Origin: [Mycobacterium] nativiensis
GTDB taxonomy: Bacteria; Actinomycetota; Actinomycetes; Mycobacteriales; Mycobacteriaceae
DNA: 64,000 nt
Reading direction: 5' to 3'
NCBI RefSeq assembly: GCF_020172685.1
Contig: NZ_CP083986.1
Span: 2,650,487 to 2,714,486, forward strand
This document shows, one piece after another, positions 10,010 to 18,760 of this stretch. Under the pieces are notes generated by a model, which worked only from the letters and a program-made list of their open reading frames with translations, did not search any database and was not told the origin of the DNA. Each line of letters opens with the position of its first letter. Position 1 is the stretch's first letter. Made by a program: the position numbers and the translations under genes.

Positions 10010-10404
10010 TCGGTCGGCAGTAGGTCCGCGACGTCGCTGTGCAGTTGAGCCAGGCCCTGGTCGAAGGTGGCGAGTCGACCGCTGTGGGATCTGGCCAGTT
10101 GCGCCAGATAGGCGTCCGCCACCTGCCGATGGCCGATGACGCCGGTGAATATGACCTCGGTGAACGACAGGCTGTCCGGCCAGAATTCGTGCCGGGAATC
10201 GCGCGCTACTGCACCGACGAGCTCCCTCGCAGTTGCGGCCGTCTGCCCCTGTCTGAGCAACAGGCGAACGAGGCTGCCCTGGGTCATCGGGCAGGTCGCA
10301 AAGCCGGAACTGTTCGTGGCGAGCCACCGCTCCGCCGATCGATGGTGAATATGGTCGTCGACCAGGAGTGCTACCAGCACGTTGGCGTCGAGCAACGTTG
10401 TCAA
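10006..10404 (-). CDS. vapC: VapC toxin, PIN-domain ribonuclease
   Basis: PIN-domain toxin of 132 aa, the predicted Mg-dependent RNase of a type II toxin-antitoxin pair. Acidic residues are Asp6 (LLDANVL), Asp97 and Asp115. The usual second acidic position is Gln42 in CPMTQGSLVR, which I believe is normal for this mycobacterial subgroup. Its start overlaps the end of vapB by 4 bp, the usual antitoxin-first coupling. By position it corresponds to vapC11 (Rv1561). It converges on treY with a 4-bp overlap, where treZ would be expected. Confidence 0.92.
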   Translation of the reverse strand: MTTLLDANVLVALLVDDHIHHRSAERWLATNSSGFATCPMTQGSLVRLLLRQGQTAATARELVGAVARDSRHEFWPDSLSFTEVIFTGVIGHRQVADAYLAQLARSHSGRLATFDQGLAQLHSDVADLLPTD

Positions 10405-10628
10405 CCCTCGTCCTCCAGGGTTCGCACATCCTCAGAGGTCACTACGGTGCCGAGATGTATTACCGGCAGGCCGGTCACCTGACTCTCCTGCACGCGCGCG
10501 ACAGCACCCTGCCCCAGACCGCGCCGCATCAGGTCGGCGATCGTCTCACTGATCGTGCGACGCGTATCCCGCGCGATTGCCTGCGCCTGCCGATGCAGGT
10601 CGTCGGGCAGATCCACCGTCGTTCGCAT
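10401..10628 (-). CDS. vapB: VapB antitoxin, ribbon-helix-helix
   Basis: Antitoxin of 75 aa beginning MRTTVDLPDDLHRQAQAIA, a typical ribbon-helix-helix DNA-binding start, followed by an acidic toxin-binding tail (TSEDVRTLEDEG). It should neutralise the downstream VapC and repress its own operon. It corresponds by context to vapB11 (Rv1560). Confidence 0.92.
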   Translation of the reverse strand: MRTTVDLPDDLHRQAQAIARDTRRTISETIADLMRRGLGQGAVARVQESQVTGLPVIHLGTVVTSEDVRTLEDEG

Positions 10629-10630
10629 TC

Positions 10631-10659
10631 GCGCATCATATCATCTGCGCATCATGATG
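10631..10659. promoter_or_regulatory. candidate vapBC operator/promoter
   Basis: Immediately upstream of the vapB start, the 9-mer GCGCATCAT occurs twice (10631-10639 and 10647-10655), 16 bp apart. The second copy runs into a perfect 10-bp palindrome, CATCATGATG (10650-10659). Repeated half-sites directly before the antitoxin start are what autoregulating VapBC complexes usually bind. The assignment is inferred from position and symmetry. Confidence 0.5.
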
Positions 10660-10802
10660 TAACGGTAGCAATCGCCCGGAAATGCTCGCGAGAATGGAAC
10701 GGTGGACGTCCGCGGACTACCACCGGCAGCAGTCCGCGGGGCAGCTCGCCGGCATTCGCCGGATCAGCAGCAGCTCCGACGGCTGCTGATTGAGTCTGCG
10801 TC

Positions 10803-10837
10803 CACCAGGGAGGAAGTTCGAGTGGCGCCCCCTGGTG
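10803..10837. terminator. possible stem-loop after ilvA
   Basis: In the 244-bp gap between vapB and the ilvA stop, CACCAGGG (10803-10810) pairs with CCCTGGTG (10830-10837). There is no T-tract on the minus strand, so a terminator role for ilvA is only suggested. No gene is seen in the rest of the gap. Confidence 0.3.
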
Positions 10838-10872
10838 AGTGCAGAGTCACCGACAATCCAACGCCATGTGCC

Positions 10873-12189
10873 TCAGAGCAGGTAGCGATACGCCGGCGAG
10901 CCCGGGTCCAGGGTTTCGACGTGGACGTGCGAGGAGCGCATCCGGGCCAGCAGTCCGTCCAGATCGGCCGCCGACCCCAGTTCCACACCGACCAGCGCCT
11001 CTCCGGTCTCCCGGTTGTTGCGCTTGACGTACTCGAACAAGGTGATGTCGTCGTTGGGACCGAGCACCTCGTCGAGGAATCGCCGCAGGGCGCCCGGCTC
11101 CTGGGGGAAGTCGACCAGGAAGTAATGCTTGAGGCCCAGGTGCACCAGTGAACGTTCCAGCACCTCGCCGTAGCGGGACACATCGTTGTTGCCGCCGGAG
11201 ATCAGGCACACCACCGTCGAACCGGGCGTGATCTCGGCTTCCAGCAGGCCGGCCACCGACAGCGCGCCCGCCGGTTCGGCGATGATGCCCTCGTTCTGGT
11301 ACAGGTCGAGCATCGCCGTACAGACAGCACCCTCGTCGACGGTGGTGACCGACACCATGTCGCCGGCGGCGGCCAGCGCCGCAAACGGCAGGGCCCCGGC
11401 CCGCCGGACGGCGGCGCCGTCGACGAACTGGTCGACATGGTCCAGGGTCACCAGTTCGCCGGTGGTCAGCGCCGCCATCATCGCCGCGGCTCCGGCCGGT
11501 TCCACACCCAGCACCGAGGTATTGGTGGTCCGCTCGGCCAGATACGAGGTGATCCCGGAGATACAGCCGCCGCCGCCGACCGGAACCACCACCAGGTCCG
11601 GCTCGGCGCCGAGTTGGTCGAGCACCTCGACGGCGATGGTGCCCTGACCGGCCATCGTCCGCAGATCGTCGTACGGCGGCACCAGGGTGGCGCCGGTACG
11701 GGCGACGTCCTCCAGCGCCGCCTCGGCGGCCATGTCGTAGGTTGCCCCGCCCACGATCAGCTCGATGAATTCACCACCGTGATAGCGGATCCGGTCGCGC
11801 TTCTGCTTCGGCGTCTTGGCGGGCACATAGACCCGGCCGTGGACGCCCAACGACCGGCAGGCGTAGGCGAAACCCTGCGCGTGATTGCCCGCCGACGAAC
11901 AGACCACGCCGGCGGCCAACTCCTGATCCGTCAGCTGGACCAGTAGGTTGTAGGCGCCGCGCAGCTTGTAGGACCGCACCGACACCAGGTCTTCGCGCTT
12001 GAGGAACACGTTGGCGCCGGTGATGTTCGACAGCCGGTCACTGTGCTGCAGCGGGGTGGGTGCCACCACGCCGGCGATTCGCTTGGCCGCCGCATCGATG
12101 TCGGCCGCTTTCAGCGGGCCCGCAGCGGGGCCGCTGTCGGGACCATTTCGGATTTGGCTACTTCGGTTCAAGCGGCGTTCGGCGGACAC
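10873..12189 (-). CDS. ilvA: threonine dehydratase, biosynthetic
   Basis: PLP enzyme of about 438 aa that deaminates threonine to 2-oxobutyrate, the first step of isoleucine synthesis. The PLP lysine lies in SVRSYKLRGAYN and the glycine loop is VPVGGGGCISG. An SGGNNDVSRYGEV segment precedes a single C-terminal ACT-like regulatory domain (LKHYFLVDFPQEPGALRRFL), so this is the short type with one regulatory unit. The first 25 residues are poorly conserved and an internal start is possible. It matches Rv1559 in context, between vapB and an Rv1558-like gene. Confidence 0.95.
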   Translation of the reverse strand: MSAERRLNRSSQIRNGPDSGPAAGPLKAADIDAAAKRIAGVVAPTPLQHSDRLSNITGANVFLKREDLVSVRSYKLRGAYNLLVQLTDQELAAGVVCSSAGNHAQGFAYACRSLGVHGRVYVPAKTPKQKRDRIRYHGGEFIELIVGGATYDMAAEAALEDVARTGATLVPPYDDLRTMAGQGTIAVEVLDQLGAEPDLVVVPVGGGGCISGITSYLAERTTNTSVLGVEPAGAAAMMAALTTGELVTLDHVDQFVDGAAVRRAGALPFAALAAAGDMVSVTTVDEGAVCTAMLDLYQNEGIIAEPAGALSVAGLLEAEITPGSTVVCLISGGNNDVSRYGEVLERSLVHLGLKHYFLVDFPQEPGALRRFLDEVLGPNDDITLFEYVKRNNRETGEALVGVELGSAADLDGLLARMRSSHVHVETLDPGSPAYRYLL

Positions 12190-12217
12190 CGCAATATGGT
12201 GCCACCCAGCAGCGGGT

Positions 12218-12655
12218 TCAGCCCACCGGGGTCAGCACGAACACCGGGATCTGCCGGTCGGTCTTCGTCTGGTAGTCGGCGTAGTCGGGGTAGGCCGCCA
12301 CGGCGCGTTCCCACCACTGCGCCTTCTCGTCGCCGAACACCTCCCGTGCGTCGTAGTCGCCGGTGACGGTGCCGTCCTGCAGTTCCACCCGCGGGTTCTT
12401 GGTCACGTTGTGGTACCAGACCGGGTGCTTGGGGGCTCCGCCGAGTGACGCGACGATGGCGTACTGGCCGCCGTGCTCCACCCGCATCAGCGGTGTCTTG
12501 CGCAGCTTGCCGGTCTTGGCTCCGACCGAGGTCAACAGGATGACACGCATGCCGCGCATCTCGGTGCCCTCGGTGCCGCCGGACGCCATGATCTGCTCGG
12601 CGTTCTTGCGGGCCCAATCCAATGTCCCTGGTGCGTATTCTCCGTCGAGAGGCAT
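12218..12655 (-). CDS. F420-dependent nitroreductase-family protein (Rv1558-like)
   Basis: Protein of 145 aa of the deazaflavin (F420)-dependent nitroreductase family (DUF385, Ddn-like). The split-barrel core is recognisable in [19 protein letters not shown] and in [17 protein letters not shown]. Members use reduced F420 as hydride donor; the native substrate is unknown. It ends 28 bp before the ilvA start on the same strand, the same neighbour order as Rv1558-Rv1559. Confidence 0.88.
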   Translation of the reverse strand: MPLDGEYAPGTLDWARKNAEQIMASGGTEGTEMRGMRVILLTSVGAKTGKLRKTPLMRVEHGGQYAIVASLGGAPKHPVWYHNVTKNPRVELQDGTVTGDYDAREVFGDEKAQWWERAVAAYPDYADYQTKTDRQIPVFVLTPVG

Positions 12656-12745
12656 CCCGACAGCCTAGCCCGTCGGCACGACACGACACCTGGTCCAGCA
12701 GGTTTCGGCTAGCCAAACAATTGGTTATCGCGTACCGTTAACGCC

Positions 12746-12955
12746 ATGACCACGGTCCACCGCCCCCGGCAGCAGGTGCCGATCGCGGGCGTGCCGTGGC
12801 CGGCCTACAAGCTGGTCGCGCTGGCGGTCGGGCTGGTCACATTGGTCGGCGTCGGACTTCTCACCGCCAGCGCCTCTGCCGCGGTGTTGTCCGCGGCTGC
12901 GGCCTGCACGGCGGTGTGGCTGACGCTGGGCCCGCTGCACCCGTCGCAGCGGTAG
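12746..12955 (+). CDS. small two-helix membrane protein
   Basis: A 69-aa protein with two predicted membrane segments (about residues 22-42 and 44-60) after a short basic start MTTVHRPRQQ. I do not recognise a family. ATG 12746 is the first in-frame start. The AT-richer 40 bp upstream contains the inverted pair CCAA/TTGG and may hold the promoter. It is transcribed away from the Rv1558-like gene and converges on the DUF488 gene. Confidence 0.55.
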   Translation: MTTVHRPRQQVPIAGVPWPAYKLVALAVGLVTLVGVGLLTASASAAVLSAAAACTAVWLTLGPLHPSQR

Positions 12956-12968
12956 GCCCGAGCGACTC

Positions 12969-13439
12969 TCAACCGTCGTACACCAGCACCTGACCGTCCA
13001 CTCGGGCTTCGGGAGTGGGCCGGTGCTCCCGCAGTTTTCCGTCGTGCATCAGGTGTCGTACCTCGACCGCGCGAACCAGGGTGAGGTAGTCGGCGATCAA
13101 CTTGCGGTGGCAGCGCCACCACACCGTCTCGGCGCACATCACTGCCGTCTGCTGCTCGGCTGCGGTCACCAAGAGCTCATCGATGGCAGCCGCGAACTCC
13201 GGTGTGCGCATGTGCCCGGCGTACGACCGGAATGACTCGTTGCGCAGCCCCACATCCGGGCTCTCCCCTTTCACCCGCCGCCAACCGCCCAGCCGCGGTT
13301 CCCAGCGATAGCCGATCCCCGCCTGCGGCAACCAATTCGCCATCGCATCACGGGCGGTGTCAGGATTGTGCCGGCTGCCCGGAGCGGTGCGGACATCCAC
13401 CAGGCTCCGCACGCCGGCACCGGTCAACAGCGTGGTCAA
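12969..13439 (-). CDS. DUF488 family protein
   Basis: DUF488-family protein of unknown function, at least 156 aa. Family features include LVDVRTAPGSRHNPD, YRWEPRLGGWRR and the cysteine block AVMCAETVWWRCHRKLIADYL. The only usual start in this frame is a TTG at 13439. However, the same frame upstream encodes VFTFGHGTADAAEL, which is the conserved FGHG N-terminal beta strand of the family. The true start is therefore probably further upstream, near 13480-13510 and close to the fadD stop at 13503, perhaps at an unusual codon. Confidence 0.8.
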   Translation of the reverse strand: MTTLLTGAGVRSLVDVRTAPGSRHNPDTARDAMANWLPQAGIGYRWEPRLGGWRRVKGESPDVGLRNESFRSYAGHMRTPEFAAAIDELLVTAAEQQTAVMCAETVWWRCHRKLIADYLTLVRAVEVRHLMHDGKLREHRPTPEARVDGQVLVYDG

Positions 13440-13502
13440 CTCCGCCGCGTCGGCGGTACCGTGACCGAAGGTGAAAACCGTTGTTGCCGTGGCATTCCCC
13501 GA

Positions 13503-15371
13503 TCAGACGGCGGCCTGCGGCTGGTGGACGTGCGGCCCGGGCTCGGCAGCGTAGAGTCCCTCGATCTCATCGGCGTACTTTGCGGCAATGGGCCGGCGCT
13601 TGAGCTTCATGGTCAGTGTGACCTCGTCACCGCCCGGCTCCCACAACGTGGGCAACACCTGGAATCGCTTGATCTGCTCGACCCGGGACAGTTTCGTATT
13701 GCCCTCGGCGACCCCGGCCGCGATCCGCGCGATCACCGCCGGGTCCGCGGCCAGCGCGGCCGGCGTCGCCTCCGACAGCCCGTGAGCCGCGGCGTACGGC
13801 GCCACCGAGTCGGCGTCGAACACCATCAGCGCGGTGTTGTACGGGCGGGCGTCGCCGATCGTGACCATCGCCCCGATCAACGGGCACGCGCCCAGGATGG
13901 CGTTCTCGATGTTGGCCGGCGACATGTTCTTTCCGCCGGCATTGATGATCAGCTCCTTCTTGCGGTCGACCACCCGCAGATAGCCGTCGTCGTCCTGCTC
14001 GAGGATGTCGCCGGTGTGCAGCCAGCCGTCGACATCAATCGCCTGGGCGGTCTTGGCCGGCTCTTTGCGATAGCCCCGCATCACCAAGGGACCTCGCACC
14101 AGGAATTCGCCGTCCTCGGCGATTCGAGACTCCAGGCCCGGCAACAGCTTTCCGACGGTTCCCAGCCTCCCCTCGCGCGGATGACTCGACGAAGCGGCGC
14201 AGCTGAGCTCCGACATACCCCACACCTCGGCGATCGGGATACCAATGCCGGCGAAGAAGCCCAGGGTTTCGTTCGGGATGGGTGCCGCGCCCGACACCGC
14301 CCACCTCAGCTCGTCCAACCCGATCTTCGCCCGCAGTTTGGACAGCACCAGCTCGTCGGCGCTCGCCCATTCCGCCGCCAGCTCCGGGGACAGCTCGTGG
14401 CGGTCGATCATCGCCGCGGCCCGCTTGGCTCCGACCCCGAACGCCCATTGCAGGGCAGCACGCCGCTGCTCGTCGGGTTCGTTGGCCACCGCGAATTCAA
14501 TAGCCGCCTTGAGCTTTTCCCACACCCGGGGCACCGCGGCCCAGACCGTCGGCCGCACATCGGGCAGTGCCCCGGCGATGGCGCGCGCGTCGGGCACCGT
14601 GGTGATCTGGACGCCGAAGACTTCCTGGTTGTAGAGCGCCATCGTCCGGTCGGCGATGTGCGCCGACGGCAGATACGAGGTGATCCGGTCCCCGAACCGC
14701 ACTCCGAGCACGCCGTCGAGCGCGGCGGCCTCGAACAGCAGGTTGGTGTGCGTCATCTCCACCCCCTTGGGGGTACCGGTGGTGCCGGAGGTGTAGATCA
14801 GGGTGACGACATCATCGGGCCGCACCGCCCGCCAGGTTGCGTCGAAGTCGAAGTCCGGTTCGCCGGCCGCGAGCAGATCCTCCATGGACAGGGTGCCGTC
14901 AGGCTGCCCGTCGATACACACGATGTGGTCGATCGCAGCTCCGCTGGCGCGGATGCGCTCAACGTACTGTTGTTCGCAGATCACCACTTTCGTACCGGCG
15001 TTGCCGAGCAGGTAGGTCAGTTGCTCGGCGGGCAGCGTGTTGTACACCGAGAAGGACGTGGCGCCGACGTGTTGGGCACCCACTTCCAGCGGGTAGAACT
15101 CGATCCGGTTGGCCATCATCAACGACACCGTGTCACCGCGGCGCACCCCCAGCCCCGCCAGCCCGGCGGCGACCTGACGGACCTGGGCGGCGTACTGGCG
15201 CCAGGTCAGGGTCTGGGCGTCACCGACCGTCCGCAGTGCGACCGCGTCCGGGTCCACCGCCGCCACCCGCTGAAAAGCCTCGCACAGCGTGGCCGGCGGT
15301 TCAGCGAGGCTCGACGAAGGAGAGGCGACGCTGGGACCGCCGCATGAACCCGGCGATTCGGATGCGCTCAT
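13503..15371 (-). CDS. fadD: long-chain acyl-CoA synthetase (FadD11/FadD15 type)
   Basis: AMP-forming fatty acyl-CoA ligase of 622 aa. The P-loop is LIYTSGTTGTPKGVEM, followed by VWGMSELSC and, in the C-terminal subdomain, WLHTGDILEQDDDGYL and DRKKELIINAGGKNMSP. It would activate long-chain acids as CoA thioesters. The start at ATG 15371 forms an ATGA overlap with the stop of the enoyl-CoA hydratase gene, so the two are translationally coupled. The longer upstream frame is rejected for that reason. Position suggests the counterpart of fadD11 (Rv1550). Confidence 0.93.
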   Translation of the reverse strand: MSASESPGSCGGPSVASPSSSLAEPPATLCEAFQRVAAVDPDAVALRTVGDAQTLTWRQYAAQVRQVAAGLAGLGVRRGDTVSLMMANRIEFYPLEVGAQHVGATSFSVYNTLPAEQLTYLLGNAGTKVVICEQQYVERIRASGAAIDHIVCIDGQPDGTLSMEDLLAAGEPDFDFDATWRAVRPDDVVTLIYTSGTTGTPKGVEMTHTNLLFEAAALDGVLGVRFGDRITSYLPSAHIADRTMALYNQEVFGVQITTVPDARAIAGALPDVRPTVWAAVPRVWEKLKAAIEFAVANEPDEQRRAALQWAFGVGAKRAAAMIDRHELSPELAAEWASADELVLSKLRAKIGLDELRWAVSGAAPIPNETLGFFAGIGIPIAEVWGMSELSCAASSSHPREGRLGTVGKLLPGLESRIAEDGEFLVRGPLVMRGYRKEPAKTAQAIDVDGWLHTGDILEQDDDGYLRVVDRKKELIINAGGKNMSPANIENAILGACPLIGAMVTIGDARPYNTALMVFDADSVAPYAAAHGLSEATPAALAADPAVIARIAAGVAEGNTKLSRVEQIKRFQVLPTLWEPGGDEVTLTMKLKRRPIAAKYADEIEGLYAAEPGPHVHQPQAAV

Positions 15372-16168
15372 TTCGGTTCTCCTCTGGCTGCGCTGCGGCG
15401 GCTCAGGTAAGCCGTTGCCGCCTCTCGGGATTCGGGATCGAGCAGGGCTGCGACCAGGCTGTCGGCGTCGCTCCAACAGCGGGCGGTGGCCACCATGCCC
15501 TCGGTGACGGCGTTGGTATGGCGTTTGGTTGCGGTCAAGGTGAGCGCAGACTTGGTCAGCAGCTGGCGAACCAGTTCCTCGACTTCGGCGTCGAGAGCCG
15601 CCTCGGGCACAACCCGGTTGAGGAACCCGGCCGCCTTGGCCTCGGCCGGCCCGAACGGCCGGCAGGTCATCACCAGTTCCTTGGTCAGCGCCGGGCCGAT
15701 CTCGCGCACCAGCCGCGGAATGCCGCCCCAGGCCAGCGGGATGCCGAGATCGACTTCGGGGATGGAGAAGCGTGTCGTGTCCGCGGCCACCCGCAGATCG
15801 CAGGCCGCGGCCAGCACCACCCCACCGCCCACACAGTGTCCGTGCAGGCGCGCCACGGTCACCGCGTTCATGGCTTCGACCGCATCGGCCATGCGCCGCC
15901 CCATATCGGCGGCTTCGCGGGGGGTGACCGACCCGGGGCCGTCTCCGGTGAAGGCGGCCAGATCCGCACCGGCACAGAATGACCGGCCGTTGCCGGCGAT
16001 CACGACGACCTTGACCTCGGGGCGCGCGTCGAACCAGCGCGCGGCATCAGCGAGCTCGGCCAGGGTTTCGGTGCCCAGCGGGTTGAGCTTCTCCGGGCGG
16101 TTCAACGTGATCGCGCCGCGCGCACCGTCGGCCGCCACCGTGATGGTGCTCGCCTGCTGCGTGTCCAT
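15368..16168 (-). CDS. enoyl-CoA hydratase/isomerase family protein
   Basis: Crotonase-fold enzyme of 266 aa. The two oxyanion-hole stretches are GNGRSFCAGADLAAF and HGHCVGGGVVLAAA, and SIPEVDLGIPL follows. It lacks a clear Glu pair in the expected hydratase positions on visual reading, so isomerase or other crotonase chemistry is possible. It is the first gene of a two-gene operon with the acyl-CoA ligase, suggesting activation and beta-oxidation of a particular acid. Confidence 0.9.
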   Translation of the reverse strand: MDTQQASTITVAADGARGAITLNRPEKLNPLGTETLAELADAARWFDARPEVKVVVIAGNGRSFCAGADLAAFTGDGPGSVTPREAADMGRRMADAVEAMNAVTVARLHGHCVGGGVVLAAACDLRVAADTTRFSIPEVDLGIPLAWGGIPRLVREIGPALTKELVMTCRPFGPAEAKAAGFLNRVVPEAALDAEVEELVRQLLTKSALTLTATKRHTNAVTEGMVATARCWSDADSLVAALLDPESREAATAYLSRRSAARGEPK

Positions 16169-16248
16169 GGCGACGACGTTAGCGGCGCCGCCTCGCCATT
16201 GACGCGAGTTTCGGCTCGTGCGTCGGATTGTCGCCTACGGTGAATCCC

Positions 16249-17082
16249 ATGCCGATCGCCGTCACCGAGTTCAGCCTGGTCGAACAGACCGCGTTTCTCA
16301 CCGCCTACGCCCGCGCGCTCGACAACCGCGCGCCCGTGCCGATCCTCGGCGATGAACTGTCCGACCGGGTTGTCGGCCTCATCGACTACGACTTCGCGGG
16401 TTTCAGGATCCCGGCCAGTGTGGTGCGCCAAACCGCGCTGCGGGCCAAGATGCTCGACGACCGGGTCCGCACCTTCACCACCGCCAACCCCGACGCCGTC
16501 GTGGTGGACCTCGGCGCCGGGCTCAACGAACCGATGGTGCGGGTGGGGCCGCCGACAGGTGTCGACTGGTACAGCATCGACCTGCCGCATGTGATCGCGC
16601 TACGCGAGAAGCTGCTGACGGCCCCGTCCGGCGAGCACCTGGTGGCCGCCGATCTGACTGCCAAGGACTGGACCGCCGGCATCCCGGTCGGCCGGCCCAC
16701 CATGGTGATCGCCGACGGTCTGTTCGCGTTCCTCACCGAGCAACAGGTCATCGCCCTGTTCGCGCATGCCATCGACTATTTCGGCAAGGGCGAGTTGGCG
16801 TTCAACGACTACGGACGGGTCGGCTGGCTCAGTTCCCTGGGGATGAAGCTGGCCCCCCGCGGCATGTTCACGGTGCTGCGCCACGTCTGGGCCAACCCCG
16901 GATTCACCGACCCGCACACCCCAGAGCGATGGGATCCGCGCCTGCGCCTGGTCGAGCAGGCCTGCCTGGCACACGCCGCCGAAGTCGACTCGTTTCCCGC
17001 CGCGGCCCGCAGGGTCACCCGGCTTGCCGGCCGATTCAAGTCGGTGGCCGGCAAGGCCCGGGTGCTGCGCTACAAGTTCTGA
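16249..17082 (+). CDS. LCM-type class I SAM-dependent methyltransferase
   Basis: Protein of 277 aa of the leucine-carboxyl-methyltransferase-like family that is expanded in mycobacteria. SAM motif I is VVVDLGAGLNEPM, followed by WYSIDLPHVIALREKLL and MVIADGLFAFLTEQQV. The methyl acceptor is unknown. ATG 16249 is preferred over an in-frame TTG at 16228. It is divergent from the enoyl-CoA hydratase gene and related to the second LCM-type gene at 57795. Confidence 0.87.
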   Translation: MPIAVTEFSLVEQTAFLTAYARALDNRAPVPILGDELSDRVVGLIDYDFAGFRIPASVVRQTALRAKMLDDRVRTFTTANPDAVVVDLGAGLNEPMVRVGPPTGVDWYSIDLPHVIALREKLLTAPSGEHLVAADLTAKDWTAGIPVGRPTMVIADGLFAFLTEQQVIALFAHAIDYFGKGELAFNDYGRVGWLSSLGMKLAPRGMFTVLRHVWANPGFTDPHTPERWDPRLRLVEQACLAHAAEVDSFPAAARRVTRLAGRFKSVAGKARVLRYKF

Positions 17083-17091
17083 GCTGCCCGG

Positions 17092-17832
17092 TTACGGGGT
17101 GACGTCGCAGAAGGCACCCAGGAAGTCACACGGGTTGAAGTCCAGTGCGGCAAACGGGTCGTTCGGGATGAGATAGTCCGGCACCTCGGGTGCCCACGGG
17201 TGAATGAAGCTGTTCCACAGCTGGAGCGGATCGGCGTCGCCGATCTGGATGTAGCCCACCGACGTGAAGTTGCTGGGGTCGGTCACCACGGTGTAGCCGA
17301 AATCGCCGTTGGACATGACCCAGTAGTTCAGGTCGTGGGATCCCACACCGTTCATCGTCAGATTGTGGAAGTCACCGATGTTGATCTGGTAGATCGAAGC
17401 CCCGGACAGGTAGCCGAAGTTCCCCAGCACGCTCAGGTCTTCAGGCGTGTCCGCGTTCGGTGTGAAGTCACCGAACTGGTAGGCCGAGGTGGAGAAGAAC
17501 GAGTTCCAGTAGTCCTCGATCTTGATGTTGTAGCCGCCGACCTCTTCGCCGTCATAGGTGACGTTGTAGAGCTGGTCGCCCTTCCAGTCGGTGATCCACG
17601 GGCGGATACCCTCGTACGTCCAGTCCCTCTCCGCGCTTTCCCGCGTCAGGGGCTCCATCACCAGGCAGACCACGCCGCTGCAGGTGTCATACGTACCGTC
17701 CCATCCGGGCAGCGGGGACGTTCCGCTGGCCCCGCTGGTGGCGTGCGCGGCCGACATGGGCAGTACCACTGCGGCGAACGCACAAGCGGCGCCCACCCCG
17801 AGCAGGGTCACAAGACGTCGCGAACCAAACAT
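17092..17832 (-). CDS. secreted protein of unknown function, paralogue A
   Basis: Exported 246-aa protein; the signal peptide MFGSRRLVTLLGVGAACAFA runs to a cleavage site near AHATSG. The mature part shares with its neighbour a C-x-G-x-x-CLVM cysteine pair (CSGVVCLVM), ITDWKGDQLYNV, IKIEDYWNSFF, a Gly/Thr-rich beta-type middle and a terminal VPDYLIPNDPFAALDF. Two extra cysteines occur near the C-terminus. I recognise no named domain. It converges on the methyltransferase gene with 9 bp between. Confidence 0.75.
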   Translation of the reverse strand: MFGSRRLVTLLGVGAACAFAAVVLPMSAAHATSGASGTSPLPGWDGTYDTCSGVVCLVMEPLTRESAERDWTYEGIRPWITDWKGDQLYNVTYDGEEVGGYNIKIEDYWNSFFSTSAYQFGDFTPNADTPEDLSVLGNFGYLSGASIYQINIGDFHNLTMNGVGSHDLNYWVMSNGDFGYTVVTDPSNFTSVGYIQIGDADPLQLWNSFIHPWAPEVPDYLIPNDPFAALDFNPCDFLGAFCDVTP

Positions 17833-17885
17833 GACTTCCTCCGTGTTACTTGTTGCACATGCGTACCTGTGAGCGCTCTGGTGCT

Positions 17886-17895
17886 CAGACGTTAC
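17886..17895. promoter_or_regulatory. shared upstream element, paralogue A
   Basis: CAGACGTTAC (plus strand) lies 54 bp upstream of the paralogue A start. An identical 10-mer lies 50 bp upstream of paralogue B. The adjoining 17900-17940 stretch is strongly AT-rich (for example AAATTTATTAAAACC), unlike the GC-rich surroundings. This suggests a shared promoter or regulator site, possibly also an Lsr2-type binding region. The function is inferred. Confidence 0.45.
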
Positions 17896-18009
17896 ATCAG
17901 CGTGACAGGATTGACATCTTAAATTTATTAAAACCTTTGGTAAAGCTTGAGCCTTGACGACCGAGCCCCCATGCACCCCCGACCCGACACGCACTCTATG
18001 TGACGGCCA

Positions 18010-18711
18010 CTACAGACCCGCCACCGCACCGCTGAGGTACACACTGGGATCAAAATCCAGGCCAGCCCACGGGTCGCTCGGGATGAGGTAGTCCGGTACC
18101 GGTACGAAGCCGGAGTCGTACAGGCTGTTCCACAGGAAAGTCGGGGCGCCGGCCCCCGCGTACTGGATGTAGTCCTGCGAGGCGCCGTCCATGGTGACTT
18201 CGGTGTTGACGTAGCTAGGTGTGGTGACGATCCAGTAGGTCGCGCCGTTGGCGGCATCGTTGATCGTCACCTGGTTGAAGGAACCGAAGGTGGTGCTGTA
18301 CACCGTGGTCCCGGTCAGGTCGCCGAACCCGCCCAGGTCCAGTCCGGTCCCGTCGGCGCTCGGGGTGAAGGCCCCGTACTGGTAGGTCGAGCTGGACATG
18401 TACTGCGACCAGTAGTCCTCGACCTTGATGGCGTAGTTCCCGGCGGTGGTGGTCGAACCATCGGCGCCGGTCACCTCGACGTTGTAGGCCTGGTCGCCCT
18501 TCCAGTCGGTGGAGTACGGGCGGAAGCCGCTATAAGTCCAGGTGGCGGGGTTGACGTCGCCCATGACCAGGCAGACTGCGCCATCGCAGGTCTCGTAGGG
18601 ACCGTTGCCGGCGTTTCCGGCGTGGGCTAGTGCCGCCGGCATCACGAAACCGGCGAACAGAGCTGCTGCTGCTCCCCCGAGCAGCGATACCACGCGCGCT
18701 TTTACAGACAT
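18010..18711 (-). CDS. secreted protein of unknown function, paralogue B
   Basis: Exported 233-aa protein with signal peptide MSVKARVVSLLGGAAAALFA ending near ALAHAG. It has the same layout as paralogue A: the cysteine pair in CDGAVCLVMG, STDWKGDQAYNVEV, IKVEDYWSQY, and the ending VPDYLIPSDPWAGLDFDP. A GTG at 18714 directly precedes the ATG at 18711. The duplication looks old, since the middle regions differ widely. Function unknown; the paired cysteines suggest a disulfide in an extracytoplasmic beta-rich domain. Confidence 0.75.
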   Translation of the reverse strand: MSVKARVVSLLGGAAAALFAGFVMPAALAHAGNAGNGPYETCDGAVCLVMGDVNPATWTYSGFRPYSTDWKGDQAYNVEVTGADGSTTTAGNYAIKVEDYWSQYMSSSTYQYGAFTPSADGTGLDLGGFGDLTGTTVYSTTFGSFNQVTINDAANGATYWIVTTPSYVNTEVTMDGASQDYIQYAGAGAPTFLWNSLYDSGFVPVPDYLIPSDPWAGLDFDPSVYLSGAVAGL

Positions 18712-18760
18712 CACAAGTGCCCCGTTTCCCCCTGAGCCCCACCAGATGTGTGGGAAGTTT

